The notes under the pieces are model-generated. The model was not told the DNA's origin, did no database searches, and saw only the letters and a program-made list of their open reading frames with translations. DNA of 59,634 nucleotides from Chromera velia (Eukaryota > Sar > Chromeraceae). Both the position numbers and the translations under genes were made by a program. Positions 23,679 to 36,429 of the stretch are shown here, in pieces. The DNA is taken from positions 1 to 59,634 of the forward strand of contig JAHBMJ010000008.1 of NCBI GenBank assembly GCA_018398765.1, written 5' to 3'. Within the stretch, counting starts at the first letter, position 1. The number at the start of each line of letters is the position of its first letter.

Positions 23679-24208
23679 GCCTTTCGACTCAGAGCCAGAT
23701 TGCTAAAACAGGAGAGAGTGCAGGGTGTCTTCAGCACAGCAGCAAGCAGGTGCAAGGCTTCGAAAACCCAAAAGACGAAGAGACGGGGCTCCTTCCAAAC
23801 ATTTCTACCCAACCATCAACCCCCCATCTCTACAAGCAGGACAGAGTTGTGCTTACATGAACAACACGCTCTACAGCATGAAAGCCGGAGTTCGTATACT
23901 AATATACCGGCCTCTGGCAAAAGTGAAAGTGACCTTCAAAGATTCATGACAAAGAGACTGGAGATGTTTGATCAGCGGCAAATGCGGCTCGTAGAGCTCG
24001 GCAAGGCTCGCGCAGCTAGCATGGCCCCGGAAAGCGAAGCGGGGGGCACTTACAAAACAGAAGGATTAACTAAACAGGTGTTTGGATGTTTAAACAGAAA
24101 TACCCCAGCCCACGCATGCATGCATGCATGCACGCGCAGTGTCGTCTTTCACCAAAAACCCGGCCCTTCGCCGGAAAGCGAAGCGGGGGGCACTTACAAA
24201 ATAGAAAT
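23679..24208. other. Spacer with GGCCCCGGAAAGCGAAGC repeats
   Basis: The core repeat followed by a G-rich run and CACTTAC occurs near 24025 and 24169, each time followed by an A-rich segment and AATACCCCAGCCCACGC. It belongs to the same family as the 5.3-6.1 kb array. No convincing gene is seen. Confidence 0.6.
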
Positions 24209-24227
24209 ACCCCAGCCCACGCGTGCA
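24209..24227. repeat. LINE target-site duplication, left copy
   Basis: ACCCCAGCCCACGCGTGCA, 19 bases, is identical to 36430-36448 and brackets the LINE. The insertion split a copy of the GGCCCCGGAAAGCGAAGC repeat. Confidence 0.85.
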
Positions 24228-24444
24228 ACGAAGTACGATCCTTCCTTCTCCTCTCCCCTTTCCTGTTCTGACCATGAGAAACAGAGAGGGCTCCAACAGA
24301 GAATACGTTTGAGACAAAAACGAGCGAAATCGGTGGTAAATTGACAAAATTGGAGGGAGTGGCTATTTTGCCTTACCTTCACAGCCGAGTATACCCCCGG
24401 ATTCTAAGTCCACAACCCGTCTATTCGCTAAGCCCCTCATAGAG

Positions 24445-26175
24445 ATGTCAGGAGAACGTAGATACGGGCAGGTTTGGATGAGTGCAGAGCCAGGAGAGGA
24501 AGGGTCTCGCCCCGAAGACACACAGGGGGCCCACCCCGGGAGTCACAGAGTAGTGAGGATGAGACGCGACGGAGGAACCAAGCCTGAAAGTCATGACCCC
24601 TCCATGTCACCGTCGGGCCGAGTCAGGCTACGCCCTAGAGTAGTATTAACTCCGAGGAGGAGGGACCAAGACATCGAGGCAGAGGGAGAAGAGTCTGCTT
24701 CCAGAATGGGAGATCCTGTGCAGGATGACAGCTGATCGAACAGGTTGGATACAAGTCGGACTGGGGGCGGGGAGGATAATGACGTTGGTCGAGTAGCTCA
24801 CTATTCCCTCCCAGACCTCAATCCGGAGAGTAAAAGCCCTCCAAACCCCTCTACAGCAAAGGTCTTTTCAGACGATTGCTCCGTGGAGATCACAGGTGAG
24901 GCCATGGCTCCATGCAAACCCTTCCCGTTCCCGCAGATCCTCGGCCCCGCAGGATTTCGGAACAAACAACATGAGATGTGTTTAGGTCGCACCCCCATAG
25001 CACTACAAAGTAGGAGAGGGGGGACAGCAGGAACAACAGATGGAGTAGGCCTGATCCCCCCGCGGGTGGGCAATGATAGGAGCGAGAGAAAGGTGTCTAG
25101 CAGGATGGAGTCACACCCTCGACCTGCTCCTGACCACACCCCCGTAAGCACAGGACCTGATACTAGACCCGACCATTCCTTAGTGGCAAGGCTAGCGTCT
25201 ATGCTGTCAGCGCTCCATGTGAAGTGGGCCAGAATGGATCCAAGGGGACCGTGGGGTGATTTCCAGATGGATGAAGAGGTATTGAGAGCAGGTCTGCTGG
25301 CAGTATTGGTCGAGAATCGCTCTGAGTCCCCCCGAGAGTCGAGTAACAAGAAGATATTCGTTTTCAGCATGAGGCTACCCACTGAGGCAGGGGAGACTGC
25401 AGAGGGGGTACCCCAGTTACAATGGGGGAGCGACCACCCAGGTACCTTGTCAGCGGCGCTGGGGGGCCCGTTGAGTGTACTGGGGGGGATGGCACTAGAG
25501 GCAGGGTTCTGGTTCGTCCCAGTGCATGATTATGAAACACGGCAGTGCATAATGGTCAGGAATGGGGGGGAAGGCGCTGATATAGGGGGTAGAGTCATGA
25601 TGGTGAGCTTGGACTCACTTAGTTGCACGACCACCGCCCCTAGCCTCCTGAAGGAGGGGAAAAGGAGAGTGTTCAGAAGAGTTGCTCTAATGGCAATGGA
25701 GCTATACAGGGCGGTGAGAGGATACATTCCTCAGAATTGGGTGGACTTCCTGTGTGAATAGCCGAGCATGGAAATAGTCGAGCTGTCTATCCCCCAGCAG
25801 GCGGATTTCAATGAGTGGCCGCTATTCCAATGTGGCGACTATGTTCTAGCCTGCCTGGTTGCCGTCCTCAGGTATGACCCGGGAGAGTGGGAAAACATGT
25901 TCCACCAGACTGATGACCAGCCGCATGTGATCCTAGCCGGGAGGGGATGGATGGCAATCCGACTCAGGAGGTAGCTGGCGACAGTTATGTCTGAGGTAAC
26001 AGGAACGTGGGGAGGTGAACCCCCAGAGGGGGGATATGAAGTGACGCGGTCGGAGGCGAGGAAGATCGCCAGGAGGTGGATGTGCGGGCCTGGATTGGGG
26101 AGAGCCAGACAGTGTGGCCGAAGGAATACTAACCAGAGGCAACACGCTAGGTCACAGGTCTGTGAGGGGTGGTGA
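24445..26175 (+). pseudogene. LINE first ORF with Ulp1/C48 protease-like region
   Basis: One frame runs from ATG 24445, with stops at 24733 (TGA), 25759 and 25972 (TAG) and a final TGA at 26173. The N-terminal half is low in complexity and charged. The second half resembles SUMO-protease-type (C48) peptidases: a hydrophobic strand FWFVPVHDYE where these enzymes have the P-x-x-x-x-H-W segment, then VSLDSL (25603-25620), then IPQQAD with a downstream QCGDYVLA (about 25786-25851) matching the oxyanion Gln and catalytic Cys. The His-Trp pair reads Gln-Cys, so the copy probably lacks its catalytic His. This assignment rests on motif order alone. A protease in this element could process its polyproteins or act on host ubiquitin-like proteins. 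Confidence 0.55.
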
Positions 26176-26299
26176 CATTGGGGTGTTGTGTTGGGGGTGG
26201 ACTCCCCCCTGATAGAAAGAGGGCTGTACGGGGCTGTAGCGGCACGGCGTACATAGAGTAGTTATTCACGGTTGCGTACTTGCGTGTGCCTGGGAGAAC

Positions 26300-27660
26300 A
26301 GCATCCTAGAGTTGGGCAGTTCTCGACTCATGAGCCTTGCCAATGAGAGTGAAATGCCCTAGAGCTGGGCTACTCTTGGTATCCATACGAAAGCTTGCAT
26401 GGGTGTGTATGTGCCCTAGAGCTGGGCTGCCACCAGCTTGCCACCCCTTGAGTGTGCGTCGCCTTAGAGCTAGGCCGCCCTCGCTTCCTTTTACACATCT
26501 GGACAGTGTTGCCTTGAGAACCCACTGATTCGTGGTGATGGATTCATTTTTGCAGGAGGGAGGACGTTCTGATGCAGGGGTGGCGTTGCAGGACAGCACA
26601 GAGGAGTTCGTAGAAGGGGGGGCCGCTGAGTTGGAGACCCAGCGGGAGGAAGTGATTGCCGCTGTGGCAGCAGGAGAGTCAGCGGCGAATGGTCGCGCAC
26701 CACCTGGGGCCGGGGGGCAGAATAGACAAGTATGTGGGAGGGACGGTAACGAACTGGTTGCTTCAGTATAGGGCATACAGTTGCCTTGCTTCTGAACGTG
26801 TGGGGTGCAGTGCCCTAGAGCTGGGCTGCCCTGGGTTCCTAAACTGAGTGTGCGTCGCCTTAGAGCTGGGCCGCCCTTGTTTTCCCCCACCTACCTGGTT
26901 GAGTGTCACCCTAGAACTGGGCCGCTCGTACCCTCTCGTAATTATGTTGACTGCATAACCCCTTGAACTGGGCTGTGGTCACTCTCTCTGCTGCTATATT
27001 GTTTGAGTGCTTGGGCTAACAGTCAGCAAACATAATATCATGTGAGTTAGCAAAGCTGTGTCTGTCAGGGTTTATGGTTTGGGGACCCACTGTCTGCGTA
27101 GTGATGGATTTGTTTGTCGCAGGGGCAGAGACTCTCTGGTGGTGGGCTGACACCGCGGAATGGCCACGGAAGGGCAGTGAAGAGAGAAACAGTGGGGAGA
27201 CGACGGGAGGGAAAAAGTGCTGGTGGGAGGGCCAGAGCACCGGTCAAGGGATGTGGAACATGGCCTAGGATGGAGGACCGGAGTGAGCAGGTATGTTGAA
27301 GGCAGTGGGGAGGGAAGTTCCTTAGATTCCGCATGTAGGGGTGCAGTGCCACTGCCTTAGAGCTGGGCTGCCCCCGGATTGCCGTCCTGAGAGTGCATTG
27401 CCTTAGAGCTAGGCCGCCCTCGCTTCTTTGCTCTGTCTGTCTGAGTGCCGCCCTCAAATTGGGCCACTCCTACTCCCCTGTGACTCAGTTGTGAGGTGCT
27501 GGCTACATAACCCCAAGAGCCTTCTTTGCTGCTGTGAGCGTTAAATAGGTGCTTGCGGCTGGCAGTCAGGGGCACTTGTGTGGCAGTGATGACACAGCTT
27601 GCCAGGGGGTGGTTTTGGTGACCCTCTAATTGAGTGATCATTGGCATGATGTTTGTTGCA
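26300..27660. repeat. LINE internal tandem repeats (about 500-bp units with CCTAGAGCTGGGCTGCC)
   Basis: About eleven copies of a degenerate motif, C-C-[CT]-T-A-G-A-G-C-T-G-G-G-C-[TC]-G-C-C, occur at irregular spacing. Larger blocks also repeat: GTGATGGATTCATTTTTGCA near 26537, GTGATGGATTTGTTTGTCGC near 27100, and a more diverged copy near 27640. The arrangement resembles promoter monomers or a repeated spacer between ORFs. No coding signal is convincing. Confidence 0.75.
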
Positions 27661-27754
27661 GGACCAGGGTTCCCCTACTGGTGGCTCCACCCCCCACCGA
27701 GCTACGCCTTGAGGTTTTGAGTGCTCCCGAGGGGACAGGGGGACGTCGGTTAAA

Positions 27755-29797
27755 GTGGAGGTGACCACTGCACCGAACCCATTCACACCGGAGGGATGGG
27801 GGCAACGTACCCGGTCGCCCAGACCCGTCCGCCTCCCGCAGTTTCTCGATCCCCCAGACGATATCCCTGACTGGGCAGATCAAGATGACCCAGGCCTGAC
27901 GACAGGATCTAGTGAAGCTATACTGAGGTTGTGCCAGAGGACAATGAGGTTGTATGAGGAGCTGTTTGCGCCGGGGGGAATCTTTGAGGGGCGGAGAAGG
28001 GACGACACTGTCAGGGCGGGGCCCAGTGGGGGGGGAGGACCCCTATCGACGGAGATCCCCTCGGTGAGCAGAGCTGCCCCCACCCTTACCGACCCTCCAA
28101 GTCGGGGGGTGGAGGAATTAGGCGACAAAGTGTGGCGGGCACTCTGTGAGAGGGAACGCGTGAATGACACCCTCGGAGAATATGCGAGGGAACTTTTTCT
28201 TCGTCACCTAGGACAGGGTGATCAGTGAGAACATGGGCAGACCTGGCCACATCAGTTGGGAGGAGCAGCTGCCGCCTCAGTCTCACAGACACTGCAAAGC
28301 CAGATGCCACTGAGGGGGGGACGACAGTCGCATGGGCAGTCCTTTAGTTCCGTTGCAGCGGGACCGACAACGCCTCCCCCCAATGTGCAACCCCCACTGG
28401 GAAGTGAGACTGCCCAGCCTGGGGATCCGGGGCTATAGGTGATGATGGCAGGTGGGTGCCACCTGGCTCACAGTGGGCAGGCGACCCCCCCGCAGTACAC
28501 TAATGGGAACCCACCTCAGTCGCACCAGGGTGCTCAGCCTGGTGCAAGCATCATCCCCCGACTCCTGATCTCCCCACCCTCGCAGAGTTCTTGGCAGGTG
28601 ACGTTGCCACAGGAAACGGTAGCAGGACAGGGTGCCACACAGCGAAACACTACTCAGCTGGGAGAGAGGAGGAGGGCCCCTAGTTCAAGCACAGGCAGGA
28701 ATGGGAAAGGAGGGACCCACGCGGCCGCGGTGGCTGCTCTCTCTTTAGCGCAGGGACTCTCCTCCTCTCTGGCAGTAGCAGCCGGAGGATCCCAGGCTGT
28801 AGCATCGCGGAGGTCAGGCAGGGGGGGTAAAGCGAAGCCTGGAGCCGCACCTCCGCAGGCCATCGGAGGTAAACGAGATCACAGACACCTGACGCCCTCT
28901 GACGATATCCAGACTGACGGTCTGACAAATCCCCCCTCGCCCTCAGCACAGAAAGACTCCCCCAAGCGCCCGAAATCCGCTGTATTGCCCCCCCCCCCAC
29001 CCCTCTCTCTGCCTAGTTACTCAAAATCGCTCTCATAGACCCTGACCAACAGTCTTAGAACCTCTCTTCCCGACCGCCGCGTCGCTGCTTCCGCTGAGGC
29101 GATGGTCCCGCCCCCCTTGATCCCAATAGTCGAAAAAGCCCCCGGTTAGCCTCCTGCTGGGTCTAGAGAGACGGCTGCAGCGGGCTGTGGTAGTCTTTCC
29201 ACACTTGGGAAACAGAATTGGGAGAGTGCTACAGTGGCAGCACCGTCTGCTTCAGCAGGAGGGAGGCCCTACCTGACCTTTCCGCATTTGACCGCTCCGA
29301 GGCAGGGTGAATCGGTCTTTTCGACGCCCCCTCGCAGACAATCCCCAGGACAGACCCTCCCTGAGTTCGGTCACGACATGCAGCCCCGCCTAGGGCCCGA
29401 CACTGACGATGGTACAGAACCTACAGCCCTCTCTCTAGCAGGGCTGCCCCCACTAGGGGCCCACACCGAGGCCCCCACAAGGTAGCAGACGCGTGAAGGC
29501 CCTCCCAAAGGCATGCTAATGGATGCGTTTGTAGAGGACCGGGGTTTCTTCACGGGCTCAGCTGTCCCCCAGACAGCGAAGCCCTCCGTCTCCCTGTCTC
29601 CACCCCTCCACCAGCCTCCCCAACCGTCTAGGGTGACAGCTATCCCGGACCCGTTGCCCCCTCCAGGGTCTAGTCTGCTTTTTCTGCCCCCCGTTTCCTC
29701 ACGCCCCCCACAGGACTCGGGTGGGGAGGACTCGGGGGCGATGTTGGGTCTCAGCAGGCAAGCGGCTGCCCCGGAGGGAAACGGAGGCGCTCTGTAG
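27755..29797 (+). pseudogene. LINE Pro/Gln/Ser-rich ORF
   Basis: A single frame extends across TGA 28226 and TAG at 28436, 29036, 29147, 29483 and 29795. The start is acidic, with a helical segment (ILRLCQRTMRLYEELF), and the rest is rich in Pro, Gln, Ser and Gly. The position before the endonuclease ORF suits a LINE ORF1-type nucleic-acid-binding protein, but no zinc knuckle or RRM is seen. Confidence 0.5.
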
Positions 29798-30000
29798 TAT
29801 CGAAACCGAGCACTGGGAGGAAACAGAGGTGTAGTGTGGGGGAGGGTGATGAATGTTGGCTGGGAGAAAACGATCATTGTCTCGCTGGGGGGGTATGAGA
29901 GCTAGGTACAACTGTGAGTTCCCTCCTTGTAACTTATTTCTCGGATGCTCTCAGACACCCTAGTCAAAGCAGGAGTCTGACCCCCTGACTGTCCACATGG

Positions 30001-33000
30001 TTGCCTGCTGAAGCCTCAACTGTGCCCCAGTCTGGTGACATTGCACAGGTTTGCTCAGAGGGGACTGCTTTGAGTGGTCAGACTCCTGATGCCTTTAGGG
30101 GGGAATGTAATAGTAAACTGACCGCTGGTGGTAGTGGGTGTCCCTCCATGACTGGGGCCAGCAAGGACCCGACCTCTGACTTTCTCTTACCCCCGCTGAG
30201 ATCTGATGGTAGCCTAGTAACGACGTTGATTGCAGGCCTGGCAATGGGCACAGCCATCGGAGGGTATCGAATGGAGCGGGAAAGCCCCCCACCCCACATG
30301 ACGATAGCCATCCCCTGTCTGACGGCCAGTGAGGCTCGTGAACCCCTAGCAGACCCCCAGAGAGGTTTTCTGGGAGACTCGGCAGGCGGACCATCGTGGT
30401 GTGGACTCTCTGTGTCTTGTTCTGAATTGTCTGATGGCTTCTCTGTGTTCGATAGTTGGATGCTGGCCATACTGTGTGTGAATGTCTATGGACTGTCCGA
30501 CCGCTTGCAGTGTCCCCACTTCCGGGATCTCTTGGACTGCATGGACATCCTCGTATGTACAGAGACGCGCATGCTGTCAGAAGAACTCCACTTGGACACG
30601 CATTGGTGCCTGAATTTCCCGCACTACCATGAAACAGCAGATGATCTCACTAGGTTTACAGGGGGGGTAGCCTTTTTCGTGAATAAACAATTGTGCCCAG
30701 AGGTCCCAAGAAGCAATGCAATTGGCCCTTCTTGCACCTCAATCAGGTTTCCAGCACCTGCTGAGCTTGCCCAGATCCCCGCAAATCCCCTTTGTGACAA
30801 AGCCCCTGTAACCGAGGCCCGGGTGTTTACAATTGTGGGTGCTTACTTTCCTACCTCTTCTGCGCAGCGTTACGTGGGTGTCTCCTTAGACACCCTCTAG
30901 GATGGGATCCAAGGGGTCCTAATGTCCTCGCAAGCTGACTTCAGAGTCTTGTGTGGGGACTTCAATGCACACACGGCCAACCTTTGCACCAAAGTCCCCC
31001 TCCCGTCGTTATCAGACAACGCCTTTATGCCTCATGCCTCTGACCACATAGCCCTAGCTGGTAGAGAGCAGCGTTCAGGTCCCCCTCTCTATATCCAGAT
31101 CCAAAGGGACAGTAGAGATCGCAGGAGGCCAGACCCACAGGAGAAAACCCTTATTGACAGGGCGTCAGAATGTGAACTGACCATATTGAATGGGGTAAGA
31201 CTCATCCCTGCTGTTCAGCCCCCCCTCCTATCATGCCTGCTCCCCAACCCTCCTGCTATTGATGGTGCTCCGATCTTAGGACAGAGCTGTGAACACCCGT
31301 CTATGACTCAGAAATCACCCGAAGAGAGCCGTGAGGACCCTCTCCTGGGGTCGGCCCTGTGGGACCCTTGTCCGTCGTCTGCCGAGCACACGTATTTCCG
31401 AGAAGCTAGGGTTTCGGTTGTAGACTATATCTTCGTCAGTACAAACCTTCTCCCACTCCTTCGCTCCTTCTCCATCAGAAGGGACAGGGAGATAGCACTG
31501 GATCACACTCTCCTCTGCGCGGGGTTTGGGCAAGCTCAGGTTGTACGGCACAGTGAATGCCCAGTTGCAGAACCTAGGCGTCCAGGCCCCCCCCAGGGGT
31601 CGGACGAGTATCAATAACGGTCTAACCCGCGCTGTTCACAGCATGAGCAACGAGTCCCACTTGCCTCCTGGGCCCCCGCCTACCCTGCCTGAGGGGTGGG
31701 AATTCGCCTCCTACCTTCGTGGCAGCTGGCCAAGGCCCGGTGCCCACTGCCCTGTCCCGACTTTCGATTCACCAGGATTTGTCGATGCGTCAAACAAGCT
31801 GTGCTCCTACCTGAATATCCGTAAATCTCTCTGGATGGGCCTAGATATAGGTGCAGTGCAGCCCCTCCCCCTACCCGCTGGCATGGAGCAGGGGGATACG
31901 ATTGATTCCATTTTCTCCGGATGGTTTCAGGCAGTATGTTGTGAGGCAGGTGGCCGTCCCCCCTTGGTTGCTCCCTGTCCTCCTCCTTTGAACTCCGAGA
32001 GCCCATCACCACCTCCCAGATGTGTTACTCCACCTAACGATGAACAAAGGGGGGTATCTGCGGGGGCGACTTGGAGGGTAGGAAGAAGGTCCAATGTGCC
32101 CCAGAACAGGCCCCCGATTCTCCGACCACTCCGATTAAAGGTGCGGTGGTAGGCAATTGAAGTGAGGAAACAAAAGGCGTTGTTGTTGGCTCTCGGACGA
32201 CTTCCTGTAGGGTCCAGCTGACCGTTACACCTTGTCATCGCAGAGACCCACAAAAAGTACAAGGAGGCTAAAACAGCGTACAACCGAGCCTTATCAGCTT
32301 ATGTGAAGTCGGAGGCAGTGGAGCGGGAAAGAGTGCTGCAAGCAGAACTGCAGAAAAGTCCACAGGGAATCTATGAACTACTCAGAGACCTCTGCAAACG
32401 CGCAGCAGCAAGGTTGATGCCCTCTCGTGCCGACGATGGTACGTCAGCTGCCCCTACAACACAAGTCCCCTCCCCCTGGGCTTTTGCTGAGCACTTTGCT
32501 CAAGTATTCCGCTGTCCTGAGGAATCCAGTCCCGAGGAATGCTGTTCAGGGCCCCTTCCGATTTCTTCCTCTCTCACAGCCCCTGGCATATCGGTCTCAA
32601 CTGTCTCACAGAATGCCCGTGCCCCTCCTGTGCGAGGCTTGGCGCCCTTGAGCACGGAGATACCCCCATCACTTCAGGGGTCCTTTGCCCCCCTAGTGCC
32701 ACCGCCAGGTTTTCCTCCCCTCTCCCCCCTCTCAGACCCCCCCCCCCAACCTGAGGCTTCCGACCCCAGAGCCCCGTCTAGTGCATGGGAAGCTACTGGT
32801 AGGGTATCGCCGTTCCCGGATCTCGAATTCTTCTCTCAGGAGGAAGTAAAGTCCTGTCTAAGGGCTAGTAAGAAAAAGAAGGCGGCTGGCGTTGATGGGC
32901 TAGTGGTTGAGAACCTGAGGAAATGGTCCCAAAACCCGCTCTTCGTAGCCTCAGTCACAGACGTGTTTAACGTCTGCCTTGTAGAGGGCAGAATTGCGTC

Positions 33001-35955
33001 AATCTGGAATAGATGTCTTATCTCACCGGTGCTGAAGCCCGGGAAAGACCCGGAGGACCCGGCCTCCTACAGAGCGATCCATCTGCTTGGACACCTCTCG
33101 AAGATGTTCAGCTCACTCATTGATCAGCGATTGAGGAAGATTGTTTCGCTTTCCCGGGTGCAGTTTGGATTTCAAAAGGGTAAAGGTACCAGGGACGCTC
33201 TGTTCGTTTTCAACCACATCCTTAAGAAGTATCACTCCCCAGGTATGCATTGTGTTTTTATCGACTTGAAGCAAGCATTTGACTCGGTAGGACATAAGCG
33301 TCTGTGGGAGTGCTTAAAGGATGAGGGGGTCCCCCCTCATTGGGTATGGGTAACACCGTTGTTCAAGGTATGTACACCGACGTGTGGGCAACGGTCTGTC
33401 AACCTGCCAGTGAGGGTACGCAGAATCGGTGTGTAGCGGGCTTAGCTCCCACTGCTGGCAAGTTTTGGTTTAGAGAGAGCGTTGGGGTCAAGCAGGGCGA
33501 TCCATTCTCACCACTGTTATTTAATCTCTTTATAAATGACCTCCCGTCTTTTATCGCTGACCGACGTCTTACGGCCCTGCCAAATAGGACTGGGCCATCC
33601 GATCAGAATCTTCAACCCCCCCTCTCGTCTTCCACTCTCCCTCCAGCCTTGCTGGCAGCTGTTTCGTCTGCCTCCTCTTCGTCTTCCAGTCACCCGACTT
33701 CCGCCAAGGTTGGGGTTGGGCCTTCTTCTGACTTCTGTGAGCTTGAGTGCCTCCTTTACGCTGATGATCTCGTTTTGTTTCACCCAGACCCAGGTGAGCT
33801 GACTTGCATGCTTGATCGTTTGTCTGCCTACTGTTAGAAGAACGGATTATCTGTGAATGTCTCAAAGTCATACTCGTTGTTTGTGGGGGAGGAATGGAGT
33901 TTGGGCGAAAGGAAGGTCTTTCTCTTTGGGGGGAAAGTCATACAACGTTGTTTGGAGTTTAAATATCTGGGTGCAATTTTCAACAGGAATAGGGCAGTCA
34001 GTCGCGCTTTTGAAATGCATCTAAAAAAAGGGAAGAGGAAGGTGTTTGCATTACTTGGGGAACTTACACTGCTTGGCAAGGTCTTTCCGGGGAGGTTGAT
34101 AACAATATGCAGGACTGCAGCCTCGTCAGTATTCCTCTATTCGGCGGAGACAGTGGACTTGTCCCCTCGACAACTGCATCTTATTGACGACTTCTGGTTA
34201 AGCCTATGCCGGTCCGAGGTTGGCTTCCCCCAAACCTCCCCAAGGATTCTCACCCTCCTTCAGTTTGGTATCCTGCCCGCAGCCGCAACCCTAGCAGAAA
34301 GAGCGCTCAGGTTCCTGTGAGGAGTGGCGCAGAGGCCAGTGAATGACCTAACCAACCTCGTATATAGATAACTGTGTGAGAGGCGACAACTGGCTATCTT
34401 GGACGACTTTGTTTCTTTCGTTTCGTCCTGTTGTCTCGTAGTAAAACTAGACCGCGCTGATGTGCTTCCACAAAGCCCTTTGTCTTCGAGTATGGTGATG
34501 TCATAGGGGGGGGAGCTCTTTTCATCGCCGATGGGTGGTGTGCAGAGAAAAGTCTGGGAGACGGCAACTCAACAGACAAATTGGTCTTCTCCGGGCGTCC
34601 CCCCCCCTTTTTTCGTCTTACCTCTGTCTCTGTTCCCTCCTTATGGTTGCACATACCTTTCCGATGCCTCGTCAAGCAGGTTTGCACGTCTGCTGTAGCG
34701 TCACGAGCCGTGGCCGCACTTTGAAAAACCGTCCCCCCGTTCCTACCTTCTGGAACGCTCGCTTCCTTTCCAGTCTCGTCGAGTTATCTCTCTTTTCCGA
34801 CTGGGGATCTGCCAGACCTCGGCCAGGACGGCCTTGTTTAGAGGTATGACGGCTTTTTCCCCCCTCGCTCGCTGTTCATTTTGCAAAGAACGAAACCTAA
34901 CGACCCCACCGCAAGATCTACCCATCGGTGATGAGCTTCACGCTCTTTCTGACTGCCCGGAATTTGACTCTGCTAGAGATTGATTCCAGCAGGTCCTGCG
35001 GGTCTCGCCGAAAGCGAAGTACTTCAGCCTCAGCGCACTCGACCGCAGCGAGATATTCTTCATCAAAGTCCTTGTCCCACTACTTTCTGAACGCCCTGGA
35101 TTGGTGGGGCGAACGTTGGTAGGGATCAACGAGTCTTTAATTCGCAAACGAAGAGACATAACGAGACAGGACACCCCTTCAGATGGAGAAGATGTGGGCC
35201 GACAGGGTTTGCCAAATCGGTCTGCTGGCACGGGGGGGGTGAGGGGCACAACGTCTGCTAGACAGTCATGTCAAGCCATCGTCATTCAGGGTCAGAGTCT
35301 TCCGATCCTCTCTTCAACGTCTGCAGCCCCCATCCAAGCCAGTCTGCTGCATAGAGTCGCCGCTAAATCAACTCTTTCTGCAGGCCGGCGTTCCACCATG
35401 TTGCCTGCTGTCCGGTCGTTAGATGCCCACCGTTCAGGCACTTACCCGCTTCCCCCCCTTCTGCCACTGTCACAAGTGTCAGTTGTCTACACGGATGGCG
35501 CCAGCCGCTCTAATGGTACACCGCATGCGAAGGTGGGTTATGGAACATATTGGGGTCCTGGACATCTATGTAACCTCAGCTGTAGACTCAAAGGTAAGCA
35601 GACAAACAATCGAGCCGAGCTGAGTGCGATCATAGCTGCACTTGAAACTGGAATTCTCTATGGTCCTCCTCGCACGCTGATAGTCAAATCTGATTTGTGG
35701 TATGCTTGCCAAGCCCTGGAGTCATGGGTTTCGCGATGGGAAAGAAATGGTTGGAGAAGACCTGATGGAAACTTTAAGCCAGTGTGCAATCAAGATTTGA
35801 TTGGCAAGTTGGTCAGCCTTATCAATGAATACGAATGGGTACTGGGGGGGACTGTGTCTATCCAATAGGTGAAGGCGCACAATAAAGAGCCTAGCAACGA
35901 GGCAGCAGATGCTCTCGCTGTCAAGGATGCGTATCTTCCCATCCCTTGTGCGTAA
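30001..35955 (+). pseudogene. LINE ORF2: APE endonuclease, RT, zinc finger, RNase H
   Basis: APE endonuclease, 30460-31617: VNVYGL with the metal-binding Asn, CTETRM, GAYFPT, GDFNAH, VVDYIFVS and LDHTLL. Reverse transcriptase, about 32840-34320: FIDLKQAFDSV, GVKQGDPFSPLLFNLFIND and the catalytic YADD in LLYADDLVLF (about 33758-33780). A Cx2C...Hx4C finger follows near 34875-34960 (CSFCKE, then HALSDC). RNase H, about 35485-35940: YTDGAS, NNRAELSAI, VKSDLWY and VKAHN with NEAADALA. Breaks: TAG at 30898, 32150, 33835 and 35866; TGA at 32219 and 34318; TAA 31615; frame changes near 31600, 33350 and between 34320 and 35100. The final stop is TAA 35953. Confidence 0.92.
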
Positions 35956-36404
35956 TGTTCTTGTCTGTAAAGGAGTAAGGGGTTGGGTGTGCTGGTCTGA
36001 TATACTGGGCCGGAGTGAGAAAGCGTAACTTAAGGCGGAGAGGGAGATTTGGTTCTGGCTTTGGAAGTCGAAGACTGTCTGGCGCTGCACCCTACTCTTA
36101 GAACTAGAGGAGGTTGTGCTGACTGAATTTATCTATTCTTCTTCTCGGTCGTTGATGCAGCATGCTTGGTAGGAGTTTTTCTCCTCTTAGCATGAGTCGG
36201 TTTTCCGCCTTAGCCTGTTTTTCCTCATTAACTGGTACTGCATGCCGGAGGTTTTTTATCCAGGACCACTCTAGAGAGCGGGCTAATAGACCGTATGCAT
36301 GACTAGATACGTAGTGAGTGGCGGGTAATGCCGAGCAGTTGCGTGATGTATGTGTATAGGGTGGAGGTACTACCCGGACGGGCGGATGCTCCCATACCCC
36401 CCCT

Positions 36405-36429
36405 TAATACCTAATACCTAATACCTAAC
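36405..36429 (+). repeat. LINE 3' tail (TAATACC)n
   Basis: TAATACC is repeated about three times directly before the right target duplication, as in LINE clades that end in microsatellite tails instead of poly-A. Confidence 0.85.

Larger units (their letters stand above)
24228..36429 (+). mobile_element. Non-LTR retrotransposon (LINE), about 12.2 kb, decayed
   Basis: The element is bounded by a perfect 19-bp target duplication and ends in a short TAATACC tandem tail, both typical of target-primed reverse transcription. From 5' to 3': a first ORF with an Ulp1-like segment, a tandem-repeat spacer, a Pro-rich ORF, then a long ORF with APE endonuclease, reverse transcriptase, CCHC-like finger and RNase H. 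The endonuclease-RT-RNase H order places it near the I-type superfamily. It is unusually long. All ORFs contain in-frame stops, mostly TAG, and several frame changes. Confidence 0.9.

Noticed and set aside
11803-35868. Reassignment of TAG to glutamine in the nuclear code
   Set aside because: The well-supported SAICAR synthetase and coatomer zeta genes terminate at TAG at the family-typical position (zeta) or a plausible end, and their exons contain no internal TAG. C-to-T decay explains the retroelement pattern better.
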